From Poa pratensis (taxonomy: Eukaryota; Streptophyta; Magnoliopsida; Poales; Poaceae): a stretch of 64,000 bases of DNA. The notes beneath the pieces were generated by a model. That model had not been told where the DNA came from. It worked only from the letters and a program-made list of their open reading frames with translations, and searched no databases. Position numbers and translations under genes: made by a program. Positions 20,966 through 31,734 of the stretch are shown here, in pieces. Numbering within the stretch: the stretch's first letter is position 1; each line of letters starts with the position of its first letter. The stretch is taken from positions 43,098,982-43,162,981 of the forward strand of contig CAMZMU010000059.1 of NCBI GenBank assembly GCA_947311845.1. Direction: 5' to 3'.

Positions 20966-21077
20966 TGCCATGTTGTCTCTGGGCTATTTCTCCTCGTATA
21001 GGCGTCACATGGAGGCTATTGTCTGGAAAGACGTCGTACTCCTTCCATTGAGTTGGAAACAAGTCGCACTGGAGCTA
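20966..21077 (-). repeat. Right terminal inverted repeat of the MULE
   Basis: About 112 bp, the inverted partner of 13040-13154. The inner part leads into the upstream region of the GRF gene. Confidence 0.87.
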
Positions 21078-21089
21078 TCAACCCAGGGT

Positions 21090-21697
21090 AAAGGATGCAA
21101 ACGGTGACTTAAAGACCTTCTGGCGATTCACTCACAACTTAACCAGCACCAAAGAGATGAGGTTAAGGGTGAAACACCTCGAGAATATAGCCGTGATCAG
21201 CGAGGCAATGCAGGTCCAGCTCCGCCGGCATTCCGCCGCCTCGAGCGTCTCGAGTGTCAAGGAGCGTATTGGACTAAAGATAAGACTGCACCTTTGACCA
21301 CGGTCTTAAACCTGCTCCAGTGTTGTCCCGTGCTCAGTGTCCTCCGAATAAACCTCTTCCCAAAGTACGAGGAGGCATCAGATAAAGATAAAGAAGAGGC
21401 ACGCAAACGAACTGGAAATTCTGGCCACAGCCATGGCAGGTCCGCGCTACTTGTTCCAATGCTTGCAGAGCTCCCTTAAGAGAGTAGACTTGCAGTTCCA
21501 GCTAGAGAAGAATGACTGTTTTGGCGTCAAACTCATGAAAAATTTCGCGGAGAATGCGATGGTTCTTGAAGAAATGCGTATCGAGAGTGGAGACGAAAAG
21601 TTGTGTGTTGAGCACATGACTCGTAGGATTGAAAAGTGGAACTCTAGCAGGAGAGAGTTAGGGGCGTTAAGTTTTTTGTTATTACCACTTAAGACGT
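21090..21697 (+). pseudogene. F-box/LRR-family protein, 3' fragment
   Basis: Frames directly after the MULE end encode parts of a plant F-box/LRR protein. They read TFWRFTHNLTSTKEMRLRV (about 21110), then after a frame change WTKDKTAPLTTVLNLLQCCP (about 21270-21330). A C-terminal FBD-like part follows (KRVDLQFQLEKNDCFG and KNFAENAMVLEEMRIESG), ending at a stop at 21697-21699. The F-box and the first LRRs are missing. Such proteins act as substrate adaptors of SCF ubiquitin ligases. The break coincides with the MULE border, suggesting insertion with loss of the 5' part. At least one frameshift makes it a pseudogene. Confidence 0.65.
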
Positions 21698-21699
21698 GA

Positions 21700-22179
21700 C
21701 TCTACAAAGGGGAAATATGGTATGTATACTCCTATTTGGGTAGTGTTTTTCTTGAGAGATTATTGTTTTGTTGTTCTGGAATTTTGGGCCGGAATGTGCT
21801 GGGACATCTTGACAGAATGAACATACACAATGCTACAAGAGACTGTAGTCGATTGGTGCACCTCTTATTGTATTGGAAAACTGCCTATTTTAATGGGAGG
21901 TTATATATTCGATGCAATATGTATTTTGGTTGTTTGAGCCTGAATGGCAGGAGCTCTGGTTTGCATTGATAGAAAGGGAAAAACTGTACAAGCCAGGAAA
22001 ATGGCTGATAGATTTAAAGAAGAAAACAATATCTAAAGCTATGTGGTACCAAATCGGTCAAGAAAGATACAGGTCAAAAATCCCAAGCAAGGCATACAGC
22101 AACAACTTCATCTCTGATCAACTGAACTAAATCCAGCTTCAGCTCCGTCAGAAACTGCTAAACATCCACAATGCCATAG
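21700..22179. other. Spacer without recognised gene
   Basis: Short ORFs only. A 72-residue plus-strand frame at 21912-22130 has no recognisable domain and is probably chance. Confidence 0.4.
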
Positions 22180-22189
22180 CAGGGACCAA

Positions 22190-22603
22190 GGGAGAATATC
22201 CAGTGATCCCAACCATTTCCGTGCTCCCGTGATCCTAATTTGAAAAAACCAATTTTGGTTGTTTCGAAAAATTCTAAAAAAAAGTGTGAATGTTCACACG
22301 GAATGTGTCTACGACCTCCAAAAACTTCAGATCCAAATACGAAAAGCCCATTGAGAAACAAAAATGTCAAATATAACATGAATCGTATCACAAAAGGCCA
22401 ATAAGCAAAAGTGACACTATTCAGATATGGATTTGTCTTTTTTGCTCATGTGTTTTTTGAATTTGGATTTGAAATTTTTGTGTGTCGTACACACATTCCG
22501 TGTGAACATTCACATTTTTTTAATTTTTTTCGAATCAATTAAAATTTAAGTTTAAAATGGAAGCATGGAGCATATAAGGGTTGGGATCACTAGATATTAT
22601 CCC
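22190..22603. mobile_element. Mutator-type MITE, 414 bp
   Basis: The ends are inverted repeats: GGGAGAATATCCAGTGATCC at the left and the complement of GGATCACTAGATATTATCCC at the right. A perfect 10-bp duplication CAGGGACCAA lies at 22180-22189 and 22604-22613. Inner segments are also inverted (ACACGGAATGTGT against ACACATTCCGTGT). No ORF. The duplication length points to Mutator transposition. Confidence 0.88.
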
Positions 22604-22613
22604 CAGGGACCAA

Positions 22614-23461
22614 ATCCAAGCTAACTACAGCTGCAAAGTTGACTGACCTTCTTTTGCTCGATGAGATTGGTTGATAGACCGTTGCAGCATCTTATCCATC
22701 TATTATCTAAAAAAAAAAATTCGGGTAAAACGGACCTTTATTAAAAGGATGGGGCTACAAGCAGCTCCTGATCTAGCGCCTGAAATAACAACATCAGGGC
22801 CGGATCCGAGTTACATCTTATCGGAAGGGACCAATGTGTACAAAATACCTGAGCACACATGTTTACTGTGGAATGCTGACGTTCTTCATGTTTTTGCCCC
22901 GAATGGAACGATTCTGAAGCTTGTAATTTTCGAAGGGCTGTTGGCGAGAAATACACCTTATATTCTCGTTGCTGATGAATTTTGATGCCGCTACGCATGG
23001 TGCTAACTAAAAAAGGTGGATGTGCTTGTTGCAGAAAATTACACATGTTTACATGATGGATTGAGGTCTGGGTGTTTATTTTCTCACGTAAAAAATCAAG
23101 TTGATCTGATAGCAGGGCATACTTCCCTACAAACCATAGTTGGTAAGCTCCGAGATATGTCATTTGATTGTAAGACATGTACATCAATTTTCTATTTTGA
23201 TACAGAGCGAGTCAATCGCAAGTTGCTTTATAGTACTAAATTGTGGTCAAGTTGCGAAAAACAACAAACTATGGCAACGGATCACGGTGTACATCAGTAT
23301 CGGCCGACTAACCAAAGTGGTTGTGCTGTAGTTATCATTTCCAATAGAAAAGTACAATGGGGCTAGTTTTTATTTTATTTTGAATGGACACTAGCTCTAG
23401 GTCCAAACACTGGCGAGTTTGGATCGTCAGCATACTAACTTATTTGGTGAAGTTTGCATAT
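22614..23461. other. Spacer without recognised gene
   Basis: The segment TTTATTAAAAGGATGGGGCTAC at about 22737 resembles the 3' ends of some grass retroposons, but no domain is readable. Short ORFs in both directions carry no motif. Confidence 0.35.
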
Positions 23462-23464
23462 TTA

Positions 23465-24840
23465 GAGCATCTCCAACCACAATGGCCAAATTTGGCCCCC
23501 AAACTGTCCGTGGACACGTCCGCGGACACGACCGGACGACCCCAAAAACGTGCCGCTCCAGCCGTTCCCCTAAAAAAGAAACCCCCAAATCCATACAAAC
23601 CCATGCAACGTCGGAGGGAGAGTTGATCAACGTAGATATATAGAACGTTGATACATAGTTCCTCCGACAGCAGGTCGCCGGATTGACAAACATACTTACA
23701 AAAGTAAATTAGAGATGGGCAAATCTCACATCGGAGATTTGCCCTTGCCGGAGCCGCCGCCCTTGGACCGCTTGCGGAAGGCGAAGTACGGATCTTCATC
23801 TTCCTCGTCGACTTGGCCGGCGAGGATCCGCACGGCGCGGGCCTGCTCCTCCGCGTGGCGCGCGCATTGGCCGCCGCCTTCTTCTTCTTCTCTGCCTCCG
23901 CCTCCGCATCCGCCTGCGACAGCGCGATGGCCGCCTCCAGCGCTTCTTGGTCCTTGCGGCGGCGGCGGCGGGCGTCGGTCTCGGCGGAGGTGAAGGACTG
24001 CGCCACCAAATCGAGGGGAGGTCCGCGTCAGCCCCGGCGACGGCAGCCGCTATGCTCACCGACTGGCCCGCCCGTTTCGCCTGGCGGAACACTTTGCCCA
24101 CCGTCTCCGGCGCCCGCGGCGGCGGCACCGGCAGAAGCCTCCACCCCTCCCCATCGGGAAGGATCCTCCATCCAGGAGGGGCTTGGACCGGAGGGAGACG
24201 ACGACGCGGCGCGGCCGCAGACGCCGGAGCTGACCTGCGGCTGACGCTTGGCGGCGCCGCCGATCTACACGCCGGAGCCGACCAGCGGCTGCATTGGCCA
24301 CTGGCCGCTCCCGCTCCCGATCCACGCGTCGGCGTGCTCGAGTGCCCCTGTTCCTCCAGCGACCGGAGGACAGGGACGCGGTAAGTGAGGTCGTCGTCGG
24401 GGTCCTCCTCCTCCGCGCGTTGCTCGACCGCCGCCGGCGGCGCCTTGCTCTCCGCGTCCGCTGGCTCATCCCAGAAGCTGCTGTCCTCGGAGCCGCTCGA
24501 CATTGCGGATTGGAGATGAGGAGGAATGGGGAATGCGGTTAGGGTTTTCTCGGGGGCTCCGATTTTATCACGCCGGCGACGCGTGGACACCGCCAGTCAG
24601 TGTTCTCCGACGGTCAGCCTTCATCCGACACGCGGCCCAACTTGTCAGCGACCTGAGGGCAGACGCGTCCGGTCGCGTCCGGGCGGCCCCAAACCCGCCC
24701 CACATTTGGGCTGGGTTTGGGGTGTGCCGGACCGCCCGGTCGTTTGGGGCCGTTATGGGGGCCGCGGTTGGGTGGCGTTTTTTGGCCCAAATTCCGCCCG
24801 GACGTATAGGGCGGTTTGGGGCCTCCGCTTGGAGATGCTC
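23465..24840 (-). mobile_element. PIF/Harbinger-like non-autonomous element carrying an ORF
   Basis: The ends are GAGCATCTCCAA and TTGGAGATGCTC in inverted orientation, flanked by TTA at 23462-23464 and 24841-24843. A 3-bp TTA/TAA duplication is the Harbinger signature. Subterminal regions share GTCCGG and GGCGGTTTGGGG-like words. Length is 1376 bp. The interior is GC-rich and contains a minus-strand ORF but no DDE transposase or Myb-like ORF I can recognise. Confidence 0.72.
23720..24503 (-). pseudogene. Unrecognised ORF inside the Harbinger-like element
   Basis: The likely start is MSSGSEDSSFWDEPADAE at 24503. The N-terminal part is acidic; then comes a Pro/Ala/Arg-rich segment with PPGWRILPDGEGWRLLPVPP. 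From about 24000 the frame at 23796-24590 turns into an improbable Arg-rich run, while another frame gives a sensible continuation: EALEAAIALSQADAEAEAEK, then STRKMKI. A single indel near 24000 is therefore likely. The EALEAAIALSQAD segment resembles a ubiquitin-interacting motif. The function is unknown; it could be a captured host gene or an element-borne accessory gene. Confidence 0.4.
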
Positions 24841-25395
24841 TTAACGTTACCAATTGACAGACCTTCTTTAACTCCCTGGTACCCATGTACTTACTTTTGC
24901 TCGATGATTGTTGATGGTACTTATAGAATGGTATACAAATTTTCTCGGATGAACTATTTTGGTCAGTCGTCGCAGAAAACTGATTTCTGGGAGGGTGCAT
25001 GTGGCTTTCATTTACTAGTTCTTGGCTGTCTTCTTTGTGACTGTTCTTTTTTTTTCCGGGGAAAAGTAATTGTATATTACTTGAACTTGTAACAACTTGT
25101 CCATCGAATATCAGAAATAACTGATTTACTTCTTGTGGAAAGAGACCAAATTGCAATCGCAATGATGGAAACCATAGTGGAAAGCAAAACAAAAGCGGTT
25201 GTCAGGATAAAGAAAAAGAAAGAAGCAAAGCGACGCCTTAACCTGCCCATTCCTTCTACTTAGCTTCTTCCATATCAAGTCAAGTCAATGGACGATGCTG
25301 CTACAGTCAGTAGGTGTTTCTAGGCCAGTTGCTAGCACTAGGAAATCAATCACTTTTCCCTTCTCCCTCCATATGCAAAGATTCTACTAGCTGCC

Positions 25396-28300
25396 ATAGG
25401 AATACCTTCTTTCTTCAGTTGGCTCGTTGGTAAGTACCCAAAAATTGTTAGCCCCACCTTCGCCGCCTGGAAGGAGGATGACGATGACCAAGAAGAAGAA
25501 GAACAAGAAGAAGATGATGATGAAAATGAAATTGAGGAGGAAGATGATGACAACAACATCATCTACGACAACCTCTACCTTGACATGAATGAGATCATCT
25601 ATAAATACTTCCTCCTGAAGAACGGGCTGGTAATACACATCTTGGTCAAACTATGACTGATTAATCTGCATGTATGCATGAATCTGGCCGTTGTCTGCTG
25701 AATCTCCTTAGTCCTTGAGCTCGTCTTCCACTGTTTGTATGCGCAGGTGAACAGCTGGTTCCGTGATTACATGGACCGCTTGTTTCACATAGTCAGGCCG
25801 AGGAGGCTCCTTTACTTGGCAGTAGGTTCGTGCATACTTGGATCACTAGATACAGATATATGACTCTTTTGCCGAATAATTCTTGTTTCAAGTATTACCC
25901 TTTATCGAAAAAACGCGGCAGATGGTGTTGCCCCTATGGCCAAGATGAACAAGCTGCGTCAAGCCTACTTCAAAGCTGCCAAATATAATGCAGATGCGGT
26001 GAGATATCATTTCTATTTCCTGCATCCATGACATAATAAATGTCTTAACTAAGAAATTCACCATGTGTTCGTTATCAATTTTGATCTGCCAGGAGGCTGA
26101 AGCGATCCTCGTGACTGAGATATTCAGATCCCAAGGAAAGGAGGTGCTGCCGCGAGATGCTTACGAGATTGAGGATCATACTGTCAAAATGCCAGGGACA
26201 GAATTCATGGAGAAGATATCTATGATGTTGGAGATCTACATCCGTGCAAGGTTGAATACTGACCCCGACTGGAAAGACATCAAGGTTTGCACTTAGTTTT
26301 AACTTGGAGTAGCACAGTAAGAAAGACATCAAGGTTTGCACTCTGTTTTATCATGCAGAGCGCGGTAAATGGAGTTTACCCATCTGAACTGTTTAAACTG
26401 GAGTTTTTATTTTCAACAGATTATTATTTCCCTTGTTTTACATAAAGAGCCCCACTTTAATTGTATTTTTTCACAAAATAAACCTTTAGCGCACTAGACC
26501 TCAATTAAGACGCCGTCCAGATACTCTGTTCCATATTGACAGTACTAACATTTGTTGGATCACTGTAAAGCATGTACCGTGGGGCTGTGAGGTTGCTGAA
26601 TTTGTCCAGAGGTTGGTCATTGCTTGATGAGTTCGCAATGTGTCTTTTTCTCAAGGTAATACTCTCTGATGCAAATGTTCCTGGAGAAGGGGAGCACAAG
26701 ATCATGTCTTTCATTCGCGCGCAACGGAGCACGGAAAACTATGATCCAAACACCATTCATTGTCTGTATGGGCACGTATGAACTTTAACTGCACTTGTTT
26801 ATGTCATTGTTTGAAGTTTTCTGCAGCGTTGAAGTATGTATATGAGCAGTGTACTGCTGTTTAGTAATACTGGACTTAAATCTTAAGAATTATCACAGGA
26901 TGCGGATATGATAATGCTTGCTTTGGCATCTCATGAAGTACATATTTCAATTTTACGAGAGGTCAATCCACATGGCAAGATACCCGCGAGACTGTATCAG
27001 TTTATTCCCCTAACATAATATTTACCACTGATTCTCATTTGACTACGGACATAACACCATCTTCTTGCAGTTTGTGGACATATGGGTTCTGAGAGAGTAC
27101 TTGGAGCTTGAAATGAAGATACAGGATTGCGAACAAGATACTGAGAGACTAATAGATGACTTTATCTTCATTTGTTTCTTCATGGGAAATGATTTCATTC
27201 CACGGATTCCTTCACTAGAAATAAATGAAGTATGTATATGTGCATGTTTAGCATGTTCATAGCTGTGATTGTTTCTCTGATCTATCTTTGATGTGACAGT
27301 TTGGAATTGATCTTCTCATCGAAGTGTACAAAACAACCTTCAACAAAATGGGGGGCTATATTGTGAACACAAACAAAGTACCTGGAGCATTTCCAACTTT
27401 ATTTTCATTGATGATTATCCTCTGAGTTTGATTATCCTCTGAGTTGTACTTATGTGATTTTATTGCTACTGAAAACAGATCAAAGATAAAAATGGTGCGT
27501 ATCTGGAAGTCTCAAGGTTGGAGAAGTTTTTTTCATGAACTGACCTTGTGCGAAGATAGAATTTTACTCAAAAGATATGAACTGCAAGAGGTAAGTAATC
27601 CTCATTCAGTAGAGTGCGCTAGTGCCAATTAGCATTTTCATATGCTTTGTTCTTGGGTTACCTGCAGAAGTTACTGTGCAAGATGCAACGTGAGACTGCA
27701 GACAACGAATGGAATGAAAGAAACTCTGACGATGTGGTAAGGATTAGTTAGTTAAAACAAAGGTGTGTAGTGGTCTCATTGGTTCTTCTACACAGGAAGA
27801 AACTCCAGATGGCTCATACTCGACGTGCAAGTTGTTTTTGAAGCAAGGAAATACTTGTACTTCCAGCTTTAAGGAGACTAATGTATGCGAGCTCTGCATA
27901 TTTCTGCTAAAAATTAAGAATGCTTGAAAGTACTGATTGATTCCCTATTGTCAGGCCATAAAGATTACCAGGGAGCTGTGGAGAGCTGTGAACAATATTT
28001 GCCGTAATAAATGTGACCTTTTTAAAAATGGAGCCAGCAAACAAGACACGGTTAGTGGCATATATTGCTACGAATATTTCTTCTGTGTGCAATTTTACAT
28101 GTATCTATTCTATTGCAGATAAGACCAGGATGGAAATCACGGTGCTACAGAGAGAAGTTTGGTGCCGAAACTTGTGATGACGTTGGAAGGCTGCAGACTA
28201 AAATGGTTATGGCTTCCCTTGTTTCTCCTGCCAATGGAATCTCATGAGACTTGGCATGGGGAATATTAAATTGTTATTTTCTTACTGATTTTAAATATTT

Positions 28301-30255
28301 ATTTGTGGTATGAACCTTTATCATACGAAATTTTAGGTTCAACAATATTTAGAAGGATTATGTTGGATGCTTCAATGCTATTTCTCTGAAGTTCCTTCAT
28401 GGACCTGGTATGAAGAAAACAGATATAAATTGTTTAGTTTTTTTTGTCTGTGTACTACCTTACACACTAAATATCATGTCCCAGATCATATCTGACAGCT
28501 CCAGGACATAAGCATCTAGTGATAAAATTTGCTTGTTCTTGCAGGTGCTACCCATTCTATTATGCTCCTTTGGCATGTGATTTCAAATCTCTGTCTCAAT
28601 TCAAGGTATCTTTCACCATGGACAAACCACTGAGACCATTTGATCAGCTTATGGCAATTTTGCCACCAGAGAAGCATGTTTTGTCATCTGCCCTTCCAGC
28701 CTGTTATAGAAAATTAATAGACTGTGAAGAATCTACAATACAAATATTCTATCCATCAGGTATGTAAGTAATCTCTCATAGTTTGTAATTCTTAGTTCAT
28801 ATCATCAGCTTGTTGGGTACTTATGTAGATGCAATTTGCTCTGTCACTAGAGTTCGAGATTGATGCAGGTGGCAAACGTTTCTTGTTGCAAGTAAGTATC
28901 TGTTTGACATGTGCATTAGATAAACTGAATCAGCTCATAGTTTTAACCAAAAGGAATTAGGTGTTAGCTAAGTTACTCACTTTTTAGGTGCTAGGTGTAA
29001 GAAAAATGGACTAATGCTAACTTCCAATGAATGAATTCTGCCAAGTTTCGACTAATAAATTTCTTCAGGGTATTGCAAAGTTGCCATTCATTGATAGGGA
29101 ACTGCTGCTTGCAGCCACCAAAATGGTAGAGAAAGATCTCACGGTAAAACTACGGCTGCATCTAAACCATAAGTTATCAAAAGTATCGTTAGCTTACCTT
29201 GCATAAAAAACATCAGGAGGATGAGAAGAGGCGGAATAGCGTTCGGCAAGAGAGGATCTTCCTCAGGAACTCGCACGGTCTGGCAAACAACGCAGTTTTC
29301 ACGCCAACATCCGACCATCAGCAGAAAAGGCTTCCGATAGACACTAGGTGAAGTCTGAACTTGTTTTTTTTTTATCACATCATTGCAGCACGGATGCTAA
29401 ACGTTTTCGCTTTTTGCATAGCGAAATCGGAGGATGGTTCTCACCAGACGAGGAGGCGCAAAGCTTCTGGTCAAAATGCCATGCCGTTAGTCGCCTATGG
29501 ATGGCGGCAAGCGACCCAGACATGACGGTGTACATTTTCTCTTGATCTCTTATACCGATATTCATGCACTGGGATATATATATAGCTGGTGTCGGATGTT
29601 TCTTGTTTCTTCCTCAAATTCGCGTGTGCCGTGTATGTTTCAGATCAGCAATGTTCTTCAACCCTGAGCCAGTGAGGCCAATCTCGAGGCTACTTGACAA
29701 TGTCATAATACCTGATAAGGTAGTAGATGCAGATACAGTGGTGGTCAATACTAGCTTGGGTTGATTTGGAGCTTGTGGATTGATTTGAGCTTGTGCATGC
29801 AGACCGTAACTGAAGCCGACATTCGGAAGAGGCCGATGTGGCACACGTACCCGGGTCTGAGACCGTCGCTCGTCGCGCAGAGACCGGAGCCATGGAAGGC
29901 GATGCCGAGGGAGGAGCACAAGGTCGCCGGAGTGGGTTGGCTGGGACGCGGCAGAGGGGGCACCGGCACCGGCGTTGATGCCGAGGCGCGGCACATTGGG
30001 AGCACCAGCAGCCACGGGAGTGCGAGAGGGGGCGGTGGCAGCAGGTACGGGCGAGGTTCTCTTGGTGTGGGCGTGGTGCAGGGCCGAGGCGGCGGCGCAG
30101 AGGCAGCTGACGGCGGAGGGGCGGCCGGTTGGGGTGTGGGCCAGAGGAGGCCGTGCGCGGTAGACCTGCTTGATTTTAGAGCTACAAACTACTCGTATTT
30201 GTTTTGTGTATCCCAAAATATACCATATATTCTAGCAAAACTTTGTAGATACTAG
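25396..30255 (+). pseudogene. XRN-type 5'-3' exoribonuclease-like gene, degenerate
   Basis: About 20 exons with GT-AG borders and consistent phase: 25396-25629, 25747-25825, 25922-25998, 26093-26284, 26656-26775, 26899-27000, 27071-27229, 27300-27377, 27479-27590, 27668-27736, 27796-27882, 27955-28050, 28119-28205, 28337-28407, 28545-28759, 28851-28891, 29069-29143, 29217-29347, 29389-29527, 29644-29719 and 29803-30255. XRN_N landmarks are [50 protein letters not shown] and [16 protein letters not shown] landmarks are YYAPLACDF and GIAKLPFID. Lesions: the start codon position is ATA; the intron after 27000 lacks GT; a T7 run at 27528-27534 shifts frame; the phase of exon 29644-29719 does not fit. 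A Gly/Arg-rich tail follows. The zinc knuckle seen in plant XRN2/3/4 is absent. It probably derives from a duplicated XRN gene. Nuclear or cytoplasmic RNA decay is the ancestral role. Confidence 0.85.
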
Positions 30256-31734
30256 CAAACGTGCCCGTGCGTTGCTACGGGCTGAATTATATTGAATACA
30301 CGTTTATTTGACTAACTCGCACAACCCATCGTCGACCATGATCGTTCGTATCTCCCATGAGTGTTATTGGCTTATTGCCGTCACAATCGTAAATGGCGCC
30401 GTTGTGTCACGCAACAACTACCGATTGGTGGCGGCTGCCCCTGCTTTGCTGCGGGCAAAAGGCAAGAATCGTTGTGTGTGTTGTGGCAAATGCGGAAATT
30501 TCTCTCCCGCCTTAACATCTTTGTTAATCACTATGTGATTTACCGATATGTCAACTTTGGTCATGCGAAAACATGGCGTTGAGGAGTAAGCATATGTGTC
30601 AGTATCAGCGGCGCGCACCTCCCGGCGAGGGGCAGGTTGACGGGGGCACATGGCCGAACTTTTGACATTCTAAAAAACATATGTACGCCTCATGGTGTTG
30701 CAACAATAGAGTTTACACATGACGTGCTGCTCAATCGCTTCTTGGATATAGATCCTGAATTTTGATATCATGTCAATTACGCCAACATTTTCGGACCTTC
30801 TGGGAAGACGCGATAATTGACATGAATTATGTTATTTGGTTCCTAAAAAAGATGTTATTCGTTTGCATCATTTCAGCCTCTTTGGAATCTCAACATGACG
30901 GGGTAATTAACTTCTTTTCTTCAAAAAAAAAGTCAGATGTCGCAAATAATAAGCTGCCTATTTAATCGTCAGGCCGCGTGCTTCATTCATCGAGCACTGT
31001 TCTTGACCTTTGTTAGTTCATCAAAGTATGATCTTATCTCTTCAACATCATCTTGATTAGAACCCATGGCGACTGAGCTCGCGTAGGGCACCCCCACCGC
31101 CACCACCTGCCACCTCCAGACTCCGGTCCAGCCAACCACGGATCCGGAAAGCCACCGGCGTCCACTCCCCATCCAGCCGAAAGACCAGCTTCATCGCTGC
31201 TGTCCCTCCCGCGGAGGAGCTCGATTCAGCACCACGCTCCCGCTCCGGGCGACGCCGCGGACGTGTCTGTGTCCGACGTGTCATGGAGCATCCCGAGGTC
31301 TCTCTGGTTCAGGCCAGAGCAGAATCGCGAGCTGGGGTTTCGGTGTATATATGCCTTCCCATGGGTGCTGGAGTTCTATTCCGTGTCGAAGCAGAGGTCA
31401 GTTCCCTTGAGCTGTTCGTGTCGAATCAGAGTTGAATATCCGTTTCAGAATTGTTCCAGAGTTGTACAGAACCCGATTGACTGGGCACGTTATGACCAGC
31501 GAACGGTTGCTTGATGGGCTGGGCATGTTATTGCTTGATGGGCCATGACGATTGGTTAGATTGGGCCCCCAGGATTGGTAGCGATATCGAGCGTGCGTGC
31601 CTGCTACGTACCATCGCCAGGTACAGACCGACGGACCGAAGGACTGCGGGTTGATTTCAGTATTCCTGAGGGGTTAAATCGTAAAATGGTCATGACGTAC
31701 CAACACCTCCTCAAGCAATATTATATAGTAGAGA
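30252..31734 (-). mobile_element. Helitron, 1483 bp, non-autonomous
   Basis: On the minus strand the element starts TCTCTACTATATAA at 31734 and ends CTAG at 30252-30255. A GC-rich hairpin (stem GCCCGT/ACGGGC at 30263-30282) lies 8-10 bp before the end. The flanking bases are A at the 5' side and T at the 3' side, the Helitron target. No terminal repeats or target duplication are present, as expected. No Rep/helicase ORF is present. The interior includes a GC-rich, exon-like segment at about 31050-31280 whose origin I cannot name. Confidence 0.85.

Larger units (their letters stand above)
13040..21077 (+). mobile_element. Mutator-like element (MULE), ~8 kb, nearly complete
   Basis: The ends at 13040-13154 and 20966-21077 are inverted repeats of about 110 bp sharing GTGCGACTTGTTT, GTCTTTCCAGACAATAGC and GAGAAATAGCCCAGAG. 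Between them lie a mudrA-like transposase gene, a 185-bp tandem repeat, a small plus-strand ORF and a minus-strand GRF zinc-finger gene. The expected 9-bp target duplication could not be recognised next to either end, so exact borders may be off by a few bases or the flanks have changed. The right end abuts an F-box/LRR gene fragment. One homopolymer frameshift in the transposase and an in-frame stop in the small ORF suggest recent inactivation. Confidence 0.87.

Noticed and set aside
13030..21090. 9-bp target duplication of the MULE
   Set aside because: Several end positions were tried; none gave matching 9-mers, so no duplication is claimed.
25350..25640. Minus-strand Ser- and Val/Ile-rich ORFs at the acidic XRN exon
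   Set aside because: They are shadows of the GAT/GAA-rich plus-strand exon 1 of the XRN-like gene.
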